This document shows positions 18,704 to 27,565 of a stretch of 64,000 nt of DNA, in pieces. The notes under the pieces were generated by a model that saw nothing but the letters and a program-made list of their open reading frames with translations, ran no database searches and was not told the DNA's origin. Numbering within the stretch: the stretch's first letter is position 1; every line of letters begins with the position of its first letter. The translations under genes were made by a program, and so were the position numbers. The DNA comes from Roseomonas marmotae (lineage in GTDB: Bacteria > Pseudomonadota > Alphaproteobacteria > Acetobacterales > Acetobacteraceae), in the NCBI RefSeq assembly GCF_017654485.1, contig NZ_CP061094.1, positions 1 through 64,000 of the forward strand, read 5' to 3'.

Positions 18704-19395
18704 CCATCCTGGCCGTAACGGGGCTGCGGCGGGAACAACGCATCCTCGCCACCCCCGACATCGAGGTCCTGGCAGGAGGTGGCAATGCCGGGCGGCTGGC
18801 TGCCCTGCTGGAGACCCACGCGAGACAGGCGGAAGGCATCATCAGCATCGGCATTGCCGGCGCGCTGGCCCCGGAATTGCGGCCTGGGAATTGGATTGTT
18901 GCCACTGCTGTGCGGGATGGAGAGGACAGCTGGCCCACGGATGCGGCATGGCGGACCCGCCTCGCGGCCCTGCTGCCGGGCGCCGAGGAAGGTGTGCAGC
19001 TCGGCCGCGACACCATGGTGGCGCGCGCGGTGGAAAAGGCGGCGCTGCACCGTGCCACAGGGGCCGTCGGCGTCGATATGGAATCACATCTGGCGGCACG
19101 CGCGGCGCGGCGGCATGGCCTGCCCTTCGCCGTCGCGCGGGTGGTTTCCGATGGGGCGGACCGCGACCTTCCCGTAGCGGCCCAGCGCGGGATGCGGCCG
19201 GATGGCGGGGTGGACATCTCTGCCGTGCTGCGCGCCCTGGCGGCCGATCCGCGTCAGCTCCCGGCGCTGATCCGCACGGGGTGGGAGGCGGAGAAGGCCT
19301 TCCGCGCCCTACTCGGCGGCCACCACCGGCTCGGGGCCCGGCTTGCTGCCTCCCCCATTGCTGCCTCCAGTGCGGGTGATACGGGGCTTGTGTGA
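18700..19395 (+). CDS. hpnG: HpnG, adenosylhopane nucleosidase/phosphorylase
   Basis: A 231-residue nucleoside phosphorylase-like protein. In characterised systems HpnG removes adenine from adenosylhopane to give a ribosylhopane. The family signature GAVGVDMESHLAARAARRHG (nucleoside-binding MES) is near residue 125. Translation starts at GTG, overlapping the shc TGA (GTGA). Its last 87 bases overlap the 3' end of hpnH on the opposite strand, so the tail after about residue 200 is shared coding DNA and may be weakly constrained. Confidence 0.91.
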   Translation: MTILAVTGLRREQRILATPDIEVLAGGGNAGRLAALLETHARQAEGIISIGIAGALAPELRPGNWIVATAVRDGEDSWPTDAAWRTRLAALLPGAEEGVQLGRDTMVARAVEKAALHRATGAVGVDMESHLAARAARRHGLPFAVARVVSDGADRDLPVAAQRGMRPDGGVDISAVLRALAADPRQLPALIRTGWEAEKAFRALLGGHHRLGARLAASPIAASSAGDTGLV

Positions 19396-20520
19396 CCCCG
19401 GGTGCTTGGCAGCGCGGATCTCGCCCAGCTTCTTCTCCACATGGCCGGAAAAGACGAATTCGGCGGGGCGCTGGTTATCCAGCGGAATATCCCTCGCCAT
19501 GGCGCCTTCCGTCCGCACGCCCTTCAGCGTGATAGCCAGCGCCTTCAGCGGGTGGCGCATCATGTCGTCCACCGCCGAGGCCTCGAAGCCCGAATGCACC
19601 ATGCAATCGGCGCATTTCTCGTAGTTGCCGACGCCGTATTTGTCCCACTCGGTATCGTTCATCAGTTCGTCAAAGGTTTTGGCGTAACCTTCGCCCAGGA
19701 GGTAGCAGGGCTTCTGCCAGCCGAAGACCGTGCGCGTCGGGTTGCCCCAGGGCGTGCAGTGGTAACTCTCGTTCCCCGCCAGGAAGTTCAGGAACATGCG
19801 GGACTGGGTGAAAGGCCAATCCCTGCCGCCGCGCCCCCGTGCAAGGATGCCGCGGAACAGCTCCTTCGTTTTGGTGCGGTTCAGGAAATGCTTCTGGTCC
19901 GGCGCGCGCTCATAGGCATAGCCGGGGGAGACGGTGATGCCGTCGAGCCCGAGGGTCTTCATCTCGTCGAAGAAGGCGGCGGTCTGCGCGGGGTCCGCGT
20001 CATTGAACAGGGTGCAGTTGATGGAAACTTGGAAGCCCTTCGACTTCGCCAGCCGGATGGCCTCCACCGCCTTGTCATAGACCCCGGTCTGGCAGACGGA
20101 TTTGTCGTGCATCGCCTGGTTGCCATCCAGATGGATGGACCAGGTGAAGGCCGGGCTCGGCTTGTAGTCGTCGATCTTCTTGGTGAGCAGCAGCGCGTTC
20201 GTGCAGAGGATGACAAACTTCTTGCGCTGGAGGTAACCCTGGACGATCTCCGGCATCTCCTTGTGCAGCAGCGGCTCGCCGCCGGCGATGGAGACGACGG
20301 GCGCGCCGCATTCATCGATGGCGGCCATGCATTCGTCGAAGGAGAGGCGCTGGTTCAGGATTTCATTCGGGTAGTCGATCTTGCCACAGCCCGCACAGGC
20401 CAGGTTGCAACGGAACAGCGGCTCCAGCATCAGCACAAGCGGGAAGCGCTTGCGGCCGGACAGTTTCTGACGGACCAGATAGGCTCCGATCCGGGCTGCT
20501 TGCCCAAGGGGAATTCCCAA
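19309..20520 (-). CDS. hpnH: HpnH, radical-SAM adenosylhopane synthase
   Basis: A 403-residue radical SAM enzyme that attaches a 5'-deoxyadenosyl group to diploptene, the first step of side-chain extension. The cluster motif CNLACAGC supplies C38, C42 and C45. AGGEPLLHKEM follows, and the C-terminal domain contains more cysteines (NYEKCADCMVHSGFEAS). The start appears to be TTG, giving MGIPLGQAARIGAYL. It lies 12 bases downstream of ispH in a minus-strand pair and converges with hpnG, overlapping it by 87 bases. Confidence 0.94.
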   Translation of the reverse strand: MGIPLGQAARIGAYLVRQKLSGRKRFPLVLMLEPLFRCNLACAGCGKIDYPNEILNQRLSFDECMAAIDECGAPVVSIAGGEPLLHKEMPEIVQGYLQRKKFVILCTNALLLTKKIDDYKPSPAFTWSIHLDGNQAMHDKSVCQTGVYDKAVEAIRLAKSKGFQVSINCTLFNDADPAQTAAFFDEMKTLGLDGITVSPGYAYERAPDQKHFLNRTKTKELFRGILARGRGGRDWPFTQSRMFLNFLAGNESYHCTPWGNPTRTVFGWQKPCYLLGEGYAKTFDELMNDTEWDKYGVGNYEKCADCMVHSGFEASAVDDMMRHPLKALAITLKGVRTEGAMARDIPLDNQRPAEFVFSGHVEKKLGEIRAAKHPGSHKPRITRTGGSNGGGSKPGPEPVVAAE

Positions 20521-20532
20521 AATCGCGCTCCT

Positions 20533-21489
20533 TCACTCGCCCGGCTGGGCGACCGTTCCGCCGGACGGATTGCGGAGCTCCTGCGGCAGGCGGAACTCGA
20601 CATCCTCGCGGATACCATTCATCTGGGTGACTTCGATGTCGGCGTGCTGGCGGAGCGCCGCGATCACGTCGAGGATCAGTTCCTCCGGTGCCGAGGCGCC
20701 GGCGGTCAGGCCTACCATCTCCACGCCCCGCAGCCAGTCAGGGTCGATCTCGCTGCCATCGGCGATGAGATGGCTCGGGATCCCGCGCTCCACGCCGATC
20801 TCGCGCAGGCGGTTGGAATTGGAGCTGTTGCGGCCGCCGACCACCAGCAGCAGTTCCACCACCTCGCACAATTCGCGCACGGCGGTCTGCCGGTGCTGGG
20901 TGGCATAGCAGATGTCGGAAAGATCCGGGCCTTCCAGATTCGCGAACCGTGCTTGCAGGGCCGCGATGATGCCGCGCGTGTCATCCACGCTCAGCGTGGT
21001 CTGGGTGACATAGGCCACCGGAGCGTCGTCCGGCAGATCGATCCCCGCGACATCCTCGGCGGTGGAGACCAGATGCACCCTGGCATCGATCTGGCCGATG
21101 GTGCCCTCGACCTCCGGATGCCCGGCATGGCCTATCAGCACCAGCGCCTTGCCGCGCGCGACGTAGCGCTTGCCCTGGACATGAACCTTGGACACGAGGG
21201 GGCAGGTGGCATCGAGCACCGGCAGCCCCCGCTGGGCGGCTTCATCCACAACGGAGCGGGCGACACCATGCGCGCTGAAGATCGTGACGGCGCCATCGGG
21301 GATCTCGGAAAGCGACTCGACGAAGACCGCTCCCTGCCGCTTCAGCTTTTCCACGACGTGGCGGTTATGCACGATTTCGTGACGGACATAGACCGGCGCA
21401 CCGAATTTGACGAGCGATTGCTCGACGATCTCGACAGCTCGCACGACACCAGCGCAGAAGCCGCGGGGCTGTGCCAAAAGAACCTTCAT
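20533..21489 (-). CDS. ispH: IspH, 4-hydroxy-3-methylbut-2-enyl diphosphate reductase
   Basis: The 4Fe-4S enzyme of the last MEP-pathway step, giving IPP and DMAPP. The 318-residue product starts [18 protein letters not shown], preceded by GGAGAA. The three cluster cysteines are C12, the one in [12 protein letters not shown], and the one in [22 protein letters not shown], a substrate-binding motif, is intact. Longer in-frame starts upstream lack family sequence. Co-transcribed with hpnH, it links isoprenoid supply to hopanoid elongation. Confidence 0.95.
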   Translation of the reverse strand: MKVLLAQPRGFCAGVVRAVEIVEQSLVKFGAPVYVRHEIVHNRHVVEKLKRQGAVFVESLSEIPDGAVTIFSAHGVARSVVDEAAQRGLPVLDATCPLVSKVHVQGKRYVARGKALVLIGHAGHPEVEGTIGQIDARVHLVSTAEDVAGIDLPDDAPVAYVTQTTLSVDDTRGIIAALQARFANLEGPDLSDICYATQHRQTAVRELCEVVELLLVVGGRNSSNSNRLREIGVERGIPSHLIADGSEIDPDWLRGVEMVGLTAGASAPEELILDVIAALRQHADIEVTQMNGIREDVEFRLPQELRNPSGGTVAQPGE

Positions 21490-21955
21490 GCAGGATAGTT
21501 CTCCGTCATAGCGGTTATCGCCAGGATCGGGTGAAGCGCTGAAGCAAAGCCAAAGGTTTGTGATCAAAAACGTGATACGGCTGGCAGAGCCGGATCCGAT
21601 CCGCAGCACAGTCCGGTGACAATAGTCCAGCAATGTCGCGCGGGATGCAAGCATTCACATGTTCAGGCTGCCCTCAGGAACAGGTTGCGCCACGCCGCCA
21701 AAATAACGATAACGGACTGTAAAGAAGGGATACTCGTGCTGTAATGATTCCCGACAATGACAAGGCATTGATCAGCCCAAAGGTTGTCGGGGCGGAGCAG
21801 ACTGTCCGCCACATCTGCCTCAGCGAGGATGAGCGCCACATGGCGGGCCAGGATCCGCGCCTGTCGCGGTCGGGCATCATCCCCTCTGCCATCTGCTCCG
21901 CCCGCCGGTTCATGGGTGGGCCGAAGCCGGCGGCGGAAGCCGGGGGAGGCGTGGC

Positions 21956-22558
21956 GTGAGCGCCGACACCATCATCCACCGCATCGTCCGCCCGGCGGTC
22001 CGGCTGGTGGCGCCGAGCCGGATCACGCCCAACCACATCACCACCCTGCGGCTGATCACGGGCATCGCGGCGGCGGTGGCCTTCGCCGCGGGGGATGACG
22101 GCTGGCTCGCCATTGGTGCCGCCATCTTCCTGCTCTCCATGCTGCTGGATCGCGCGGATGGCGAACTGGCCCGGCAGACAGGCCAATCCAGCGTCGCCGG
22201 GCACCGCTATGACCTGGTGAGCGACTGTTTCTCCAACATCATCGCGTTCATCGGCCTTGGCATCGGGCAGATGGGCGCGCTGGGGCTGCTGGGCCCGGCC
22301 TTGGGCGTGGCGGCTGGTCTGGCCGTCGGCGTGCTGTTCTGGCAGCTCCACATCCTGCGGGTCGGGCAGGTGCGGGGCTATCGGCTGGCGCCTGGCATCC
22401 TGGTCGATCCGGATGACCTGCTGGTCTTCGTGCCGATCCTCGTCTGGGCCGGGGCCACGGTGCCGATGCTGTTCGCGGCGGCCATCATCACCCCGGCCGC
22501 CGCCCTCTGGCTGGCCATCGCCGGATCCCGGCAGGGTGACGCGGAACGGGGGGCCTGA
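21956..22558 (+). CDS. CDP-alcohol phosphatidyltransferase-family membrane enzyme
   Basis: A 200-residue integral membrane enzyme. The CDP-alcohol phosphotransferase signature is present as DRADGELARQTGQSS followed by GHRYDLVSD, with all aspartates of the D-x2-D-G-x2-A-R...G-x3-D-x3-D pattern. About five to six hydrophobic segments follow from residue 25. The GTG start at 21956 gives the usual short N-terminus (RITPNHITTLRL). Family members move a phospho-alcohol from a CDP-alcohol to a lipid or alcohol. It converges on phnW with an 18-base gap. I infer a CMP-aminoethylphosphonate donor from this context. Confidence 0.88.
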   Translation: MSADTIIHRIVRPAVRLVAPSRITPNHITTLRLITGIAAAVAFAAGDDGWLAIGAAIFLLSMLLDRADGELARQTGQSSVAGHRYDLVSDCFSNIIAFIGLGIGQMGALGLLGPALGVAAGLAVGVLFWQLHILRVGQVRGYRLAPGILVDPDDLLVFVPILVWAGATVPMLFAAAIITPAAALWLAIAGSRQGDAERGA

Positions 22559-22576
22559 CGGCCTTCCTCAGTGCCA

Positions 22577-23665
22577 TCAGGCGCCGATCACATCCTCGAT
22601 CGCTGCCAGCAGGCGCCTGAAATCGGTCTCATCCAGGGCGCCGATGCAGCCGATGCGAAAGGTCTCCGCCTCGGTCAGCTTACCCGGGTAGATCAGGAAG
22701 CCGCGTTCCGCCAGGGCATCGTAGAAGGGCCGGAACGCCAGGGCCGGCGCCTGGGGCAGCCGGAAGGTGGCGATGACCGGGGCCTGCACGGCAGGGTCCA
22801 GGTAGAGCTCGAAGCCGAGCCGCGCCATGCCCGTGGTGAGCGTCTCCAGGTTGCGGCGGTAGCGCGCGAGGCGTGCCGGCGGCCCGCCCTCGGCCTCCAG
22901 CCGCCGCAAGGCCTCCACCAGCGCGGCCACCACCTGGACCGGCGGCGTGAAGCGCCACTGCCCGTCCTTCTCGAAGCCACGCCATTGCGCGTGCAGGTCC
23001 AGGCTAGTGGAGGGGCTGCGGCCTTCCGCCGCCGCCAGTGCCGCCGTCTCGATCAGCGCGAAGCCGAGGCCCGGAACCCCTTCCAGGCATTTGTTGGAGG
23101 ATGCCATGAGCGCGGTGACGGGCGTGGTCCGGAGGTCGATGGGCAGGGCGCCGAAGCTGCTCATGGCATCCAGCAGGAAGGGCCGGCCCGCCGCCGCGAC
23201 GGCCGCCGCGATCTCCGGCAGGGGGTTCAGGATGCCCGTGGTGGTCTCGCAATGGACCAGCGCGACATGGGTGATGCCTGGGTCGGCCTGGAGCGCGCTG
23301 GCCACCAGGCCCGGCGTCACGGGCTCATCCTCCCGCCAGCGCAGGGCCTCGGCCCGGCGGCCCATCCGGCGGGCGATGGAGACCATCCGCTCGCCATAGG
23401 CGCCATTGACCAGCACGAGCAGCTTGCCCTCCGGAGGCAGGAGGGTGGCCAGCGTGGCCTCGACCACGAAGGTGCCGGAGCCCTGCAACGGCACCGCGAC
23501 ATGGCTCCCGGCACCCTGCGCCACCTGCAGCAGGCGGGCGCGCATCTCGGCGGTGAGGGCGATGAAGCCGGCATCGCGCGAGCCCCAGTCCCGCAGCATG
23601 GCCTGCCGTGTCGCCGGGTGGGTCGTCAGCGGGCCGGGGGTGAGCAGGATGGGGCTATCGGTCAT
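22577..23665 (-). CDS. phnW: 2-aminoethylphosphonate transaminase (PhnW-like)
   Basis: A 362-residue fold-type I PLP enzyme interconverting phosphonoacetaldehyde and 2-aminoethylphosphonate (AEP). ILLTPGPLTTHPATR at the N-terminus, HCETTTGILNPL and the PLP lysine in SSNKCLEGVPGLGF match AEP transaminases. With a PEP mutase and a decarboxylase upstream it most likely runs in the biosynthetic direction, not in AEP breakdown; no phosphonatase (phnX) is present. The start at 23665 overlaps the end of the upstream membrane-protein gene by 11 bases. It is the last gene of the minus-strand phosphonate operon. Confidence 0.9.
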   Translation of the reverse strand: MTDSPILLTPGPLTTHPATRQAMLRDWGSRDAGFIALTAEMRARLLQVAQGAGSHVAVPLQGSGTFVVEATLATLLPPEGKLLVLVNGAYGERMVSIARRMGRRAEALRWREDEPVTPGLVASALQADPGITHVALVHCETTTGILNPLPEIAAAVAAAGRPFLLDAMSSFGALPIDLRTTPVTALMASSNKCLEGVPGLGFALIETAALAAAEGRSPSTSLDLHAQWRGFEKDGQWRFTPPVQVVAALVEALRRLEAEGGPPARLARYRRNLETLTTGMARLGFELYLDPAVQAPVIATFRLPQAPALAFRPFYDALAERGFLIYPGKLTEAETFRIGCIGALDETDFRRLLAAIEDVIGA

Positions 23666-24644
23666 GGCTGACTTCCAGGTTGCCTTCCGGTTTCGGCCCG
23701 GCCGCGGCGCCCAGGCGCCAGGCGATGAGGCCGGGGACGCCGAGCAGGATGTCCCGCAGCCGGCGGATGAGGGCGAGGGCGATGGCCTTGTCCGGTGGAA
23801 TCCCGAACAGGGCGCAGATGAGGACATAGCCGCCTTCCTGCACCCCCAGCGTGCCGGGGATGAAGAAGCCGGCGCTCCGGATGGCCTGGCCCAGGCTTTC
23901 GATGACCAGCGCCTCGGCAAGGCTGGCCTGCACCCCGAGCGCGTAGAGCGCCGCCCAGGTCTCCAGCACGCCCAGCAGCCAGGAGAGGGAGTGCCAGGCC
24001 CCGCTGCGCCAGAAGCGGGCGGGCTCGCGGTAGAGCCTGACGACCGTCTCGTGAAGGCCGAACAGGTCGCCCGGCGAGGCCCGGCCGAGCCGCGCCGCCA
24101 GCTTCGGGAGCATGCTCTCCACCAGCCGGAACAGGCCCCAGCGCTGCGCCGCCATGAAGCTGCCCGTGATGCCCGCGCCCAGCACGATGCCCATGATGGC
24201 CCAGTACAGGGTGTCGCCGCCGCCCTGGTGCGGGATGAGCAGCAGCACGGCGAGCCCGAGCAGGGAGAAGGCGATCTGCGAGGCCATCTCGGTGCCGAGA
24301 TCGGCGGCCACGCTGGCGATGACGCGCAGCTGGGCCACGCCCTTGCGGGCCAGGAGCTGCGCGCGCACCAGCTCCCCCACCACCGGCAGCAGCGCGTTGA
24401 TGGCGCCACGGATCCAGCGGATCCGCGCCAGGGCCATCAGCCCCGGGCGGCGCGGGTCGTCGATCAGCGGCGCCCAGGCCTGGGCGGAGGCGAGGATCTG
24501 CGTGACATAGAGCCCCACCACCAGCGGCATCCACCAGCCCGCCTGCAGCAGGAGGTGGCCGATGCTGGCGGGGTCGTTGGTGGCGATCAGCGCGATGGCG
24601 ATGGACAGCCCGACCAGCAGCCCCGGCAGGTAGGACCGGATCAC
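23655..24644 (-). CDS. HpnL/UPF0104-type lysylphosphatidylglycerol synthase-like membrane protein
   Basis: A 329-residue polytopic membrane protein of the lysylphosphatidylglycerol synthase transmembrane-domain (UPF0104) family, to which hopanoid-associated HpnL also belongs. Hydrophobic segments occur throughout, with VVGELVRAQLLARKG near residue 90 and the conserved SAGFFIPGTLGVQEGGYV near residue 250. Members are thought to flip or move polar lipids. It lies between the decarboxylase (four-base ATGA overlap) and phnW (11-base overlap), so it belongs to the phosphonate operon. I infer it handles the phosphonolipid product. Substrate unproven. Confidence 0.8.
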   Translation of the reverse strand: MIRSYLPGLLVGLSIAIALIATNDPASIGHLLLQAGWWMPLVVGLYVTQILASAQAWAPLIDDPRRPGLMALARIRWIRGAINALLPVVGELVRAQLLARKGVAQLRVIASVAADLGTEMASQIAFSLLGLAVLLLIPHQGGGDTLYWAIMGIVLGAGITGSFMAAQRWGLFRLVESMLPKLAARLGRASPGDLFGLHETVVRLYREPARFWRSGAWHSLSWLLGVLETWAALYALGVQASLAEALVIESLGQAIRSAGFFIPGTLGVQEGGYVLICALFGIPPDKAIALALIRRLRDILLGVPGLIAWRLGAAAGPKPEGNLEVSHDR

Positions 24645-25792
24645 ACCGGGCCCAGCAGGAAGTCACGGAAGCGGCGCGCCACATCCTCGGGCCGGATGGT
24701 GGGCCTGCCGAGCCTGGACATGGAGCCGGGCGCGATGCGCAGATGGATGAGCGCGGGTCCCTGGCCCAGCGCCTCGCCGAACGCCCTGGCGAAGCCTTCC
24801 AGCGTATCGGCCGAGGCGGCGTAGCGGTAGCCGCAGGCCAGGGCGATGGCGGCGAAATCCACCGAGGGGGACACGGTGGGCTGGCCGCCGGTGGAGTCAT
24901 GCACGCCATTGTCCAGCACCACATGCACGAGACGGGCGGGCGCCTGCGCGCCGATGGTGGCGAAGGTGCCGAGCTTCATCAGCGCGGCGCCATCCCCATC
25001 CAGCACGACCACCGGCTTCATCGTGTTGAGCGCGACGCCCAGCGCCATGCCGCTGGCGCCGCCCATGGAGCCCACCTGGTAGAGATGCTGGGGACGGTCC
25101 GCGAGGGTGAAGAGCTCCCGCCCGCATTTGCCGGTGGTGGCGATGATGGCGGCTTCCGGCGGCACGATCTCCAGCAGGCGCTCCAATGCGGCTGCGCGGC
25201 CGGGACGCTCGCCGGCCCGCGCCGCGCCCGCGGTGTAGTCCGCGCGGGTGCCAGGGCCGGGGAGGGACGGGGCGAGGGCGGAGAGGCCGGTTTCCGCCAC
25301 ATCCCCCTGCCGCATGACGAAGGCGAAGGGCAGGGCGCTGGCATTCATGCGCGCGACGGCGCGGCCGAGGGCGGGCGCGAGCTGCCCAGGCTCCGCCGGG
25401 AAGGGCTCCTGCTCCACGCCGACAAGCGCGAGCAGAGGCTGGGTGATGCGGCCCATCACATCATGCTGCGGCTCATCCGGCCGGCCGGGCTCGCCCCGCC
25501 AGGTGGTGATGAGCAGGGTGGGAATGCGGAACGGGGCGTTCAGCGAGGTCAGCGGGTTCACCGCATTGCCGAGGCCGGAATTCTGGCACATCACGACCGT
25601 CTGGCGGCCGGCGAGCCATGCGCCGGAGGCAATGGCGACGGCCTCGCCCTCGCTGGTGGCGCCGACATAGGTGAGGGACGGGGCCGACAACACGCCGTTG
25701 ATCAGCGGCGTCAGATAGCTGCAGGGCACGCCGGTATAGAAGCTGAACCCGGCCGCGCCGGCCTCGGCGATGAAGGAATCCGCGGTGATCAT
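24641..25792 (-). CDS. ppd: Phosphonopyruvate decarboxylase
   Basis: A 383-residue thiamine-diphosphate enzyme that decarboxylates phosphonopyruvate to phosphonoacetaldehyde, pulling the unfavourable PEP mutase reaction forward. The N-terminal half has FSFYTGVPCSYLTPLING, GATSEGEAVAIASGAWLAG and MCQNSGLGNAVNPL. The C-terminal half has the cofactor motif LDGDGAALMKLGTFATIG and DNGVHDSTGGQPTVS. The ATG at 25792 gives the family N-terminus; longer versions add unrelated sequence. It lies eight bases after the mutase gene and overlaps the next gene by four bases. Confidence 0.93.
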   Translation of the reverse strand: MITADSFIAEAGAAGFSFYTGVPCSYLTPLINGVLSAPSLTYVGATSEGEAVAIASGAWLAGRQTVVMCQNSGLGNAVNPLTSLNAPFRIPTLLITTWRGEPGRPDEPQHDVMGRITQPLLALVGVEQEPFPAEPGQLAPALGRAVARMNASALPFAFVMRQGDVAETGLSALAPSLPGPGTRADYTAGAARAGERPGRAAALERLLEIVPPEAAIIATTGKCGRELFTLADRPQHLYQVGSMGGASGMALGVALNTMKPVVVLDGDGAALMKLGTFATIGAQAPARLVHVVLDNGVHDSTGGQPTVSPSVDFAAIALACGYRYAASADTLEGFARAFGEALGQGPALIHLRIAPGSMSRLGRPTIRPEDVARRFRDFLLGPV

Positions 25793-25800
25793 GCCTGTGC

Positions 25801-27519
25801 TCAGGTAAAGTTTCGGGCTTTGGCGAGGTCCGTCAGTGTATCGACATCCAGCCAATGGCCACTGAAATACTTCACGCGGACGGGATGTTTCTCGGCCAGC
25901 CGGGTGAGGAGCAGGGGCATGTCGGCATTCTCCAGCAATCCCTCCTGCTCCATCGAGGCCAGTTCCTCCCGCAGCCAGACGGCGCCCCGCGCGCTGAAGC
26001 GGACGAGGCCCATCCACTCGCCGCAGACCTCTCCCTCGGCGATATCCTGGCCGATGCGGCGCAGATGGGCGGGCCTCTCATCCAGGTATTCACCGGAGAA
26101 AGGCTGGTCCGCCAGCACGAGGTCGCGTGGCTGGCCTGGCCTCGGTTGCAGGCGGCCGAGCGCATCCACGGCGATCGCCACATCGGCGCTGCTGGTCAGC
26201 AGGTTGTCGAGGATGTAGCGGCGGAACAGCACGTCGCCATAGGCCACCACGGTCTCGCCCCCGATGGCGTTGCGCGCACAGTGCAGGGACCAGACCTCGC
26301 CCGTTTCCGCATATCGATCATTGTCGATCATGTGGATGCCTTGCAGGACGACCAAATCCTTGCGGTAGCCGCGCACCACCTTGATGTCGCGCACGCCGCT
26401 TTCGCGGAGCGTGCCCGTCAGGCGCTGCAACAAGGATTGGCCACGGATATCGGCCATGCATTTCGGCTGCCCGGGGTCGCCGACATCGCCGGCGGAAGCG
26501 GCGAGGACGATGGCCGTAGTGGCGGGCTTCGCCGGGAGATAGCGGCGCTCGGCCTCCTCCAGCTCGGCATTGCCGACCAGGCGGAAGATGTCCTTCACCG
26601 TCGCGACGCTGCCTTCCACGCGGACCAGGGACTGGTCATCATGGATGCGCGCGGCGGTCTCCCGCATCGCGGTGATGGAGCTCCGGAGCAGGTGGTTCGC
26701 CCAGATGATGGTGGAAATGCCGGCCTGCCGGAACAGCTCCGTCGGCGTGGCGTAATACATGGTGGGCACGATCACCAGCGGCGCGCGGTCGCCCCAGCGC
26801 CCGGCGAAGGTGAAGATCTCCTCGGCGGTCGATTGCTTGGAGTGGATGAGGATGGCATCGGCACCGGCGCGGTGATAGGCCTCGGCGCGGCGTAGGGCCT
26901 CCTCCATGCCGCGGCCGGAGACCAGCGCCTCGACGCGCGCGACGAGGGTGAAATCCAGGTCGGTCTGGCTGTCCTTGCCGGCCTTGATACGACCGCAGAA
27001 TTCGTCGAGATCCGCGAGAGGCTGTGCCTCCCCGATAAAGGAATTGGTCTTTGGGAAGAGCTTGTCCTCGATGCAGACGCCAGCGATGTTACGCTCGCAC
27101 AGCTTGCGCACCAGACGGCGGACATTGTTGAAATTGCCATAGCCAGTGTCGCCATCCACCAGAATCGGCAGGGTGGTGGCGTCGGACATGTATTCAAGCA
27201 CGTCCAGAACCTGCGTCCAGGAGGCTTCGTTGCTGTCCCTGAGGCCGAGCGACGCGGAAATCGTCAACCCCGATGCCCAGATGCCACGGAACCCCGCTTC
27301 CTCGGCGATCTTGGCGGAGAGGCCGTCATGCGCCTCCATCAGAAAGGAGAGGGACGAGGATTCGATTTCCCGCCGCAGAGCAAAGAAGCGCGTCTGCGCT
27401 TGCCCGGCGGTGGGTGAGACTCCATTCCCGAAGGAGTTGGCCGTATCGTTCAAGGCTCGATCCCTCTTCCATTGATGGGGATTCGGCACGGATGCGTCGC
27501 TTGCAATTCCTTGAAGCAT
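25801..27519 (-). CDS. Phosphoenolpyruvate mutase fused to a nucleotidyltransferase domain
   Basis: A two-domain enzyme of 572 residues. Residues 45-330 are PEP mutase (C-P bond formation): [31 protein letters not shown] and [10 protein letters not shown] at 151-160, the signature that separates mutases from isocitrate lyase relatives. Residues 338-572 are an NTP-transferase-like domain with a divergent loop ([15 protein letters not shown]), expected to make a CMP-phosphonate. The ATG at 27519 has a weak ribosome site. A TTG at 27453 has AGAGGGA at ideal spacing and would leave the 27500-27544 palindrome untranslated. First gene of the phosphonate operon. Confidence 0.92.
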   Translation of the reverse strand: MLQGIASDASVPNPHQWKRDRALNDTANSFGNGVSPTAGQAQTRFFALRREIESSSLSFLMEAHDGLSAKIAEEAGFRGIWASGLTISASLGLRDSNEASWTQVLDVLEYMSDATTLPILVDGDTGYGNFNNVRRLVRKLCERNIAGVCIEDKLFPKTNSFIGEAQPLADLDEFCGRIKAGKDSQTDLDFTLVARVEALVSGRGMEEALRRAEAYHRAGADAILIHSKQSTAEEIFTFAGRWGDRAPLVIVPTMYYATPTELFRQAGISTIIWANHLLRSSITAMRETAARIHDDQSLVRVEGSVATVKDIFRLVGNAELEEAERRYLPAKPATTAIVLAASAGDVGDPGQPKCMADIRGQSLLQRLTGTLRESGVRDIKVVRGYRKDLVVLQGIHMIDNDRYAETGEVWSLHCARNAIGGETVVAYGDVLFRRYILDNLLTSSADVAIAVDALGRLQPRPGQPRDLVLADQPFSGEYLDERPAHLRRIGQDIAEGEVCGEWMGLVRFSARGAVWLREELASMEQEGLLENADMPLLLTRLAEKHPVRVKYFSGHWLDVDTLTDLAKARNFT

Positions 27520-27544
27520 CGTATTAGCTTCAAGGAATTGCAAG
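27500..27544. promoter_or_regulatory. Perfect 17-bp inverted repeat between divergent phosphonate genes
   Basis: CTTGCAATTCCTTGAAG (27500-27516) is repeated exactly in inverted orientation at 27528-27544 after an 11-base spacer. It lies between the PEP mutase gene (minus) and the nucleotidyltransferase gene (plus, from 27566). It has the geometry of either an operator for a dimeric regulator or a strong RNA hairpin at the mutase start. Confidence 0.65.
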
Positions 27545-27565
27545 ACTAACGCAGGGACTCCTGAC

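Noticed and set aside
21744..21959. 71-codon frame whose stop overlaps the CDP-alcohol transferase GTG
   Set aside because: No recognisable domain, odd composition and no clear ribosome site. The overlap alone is not enough.
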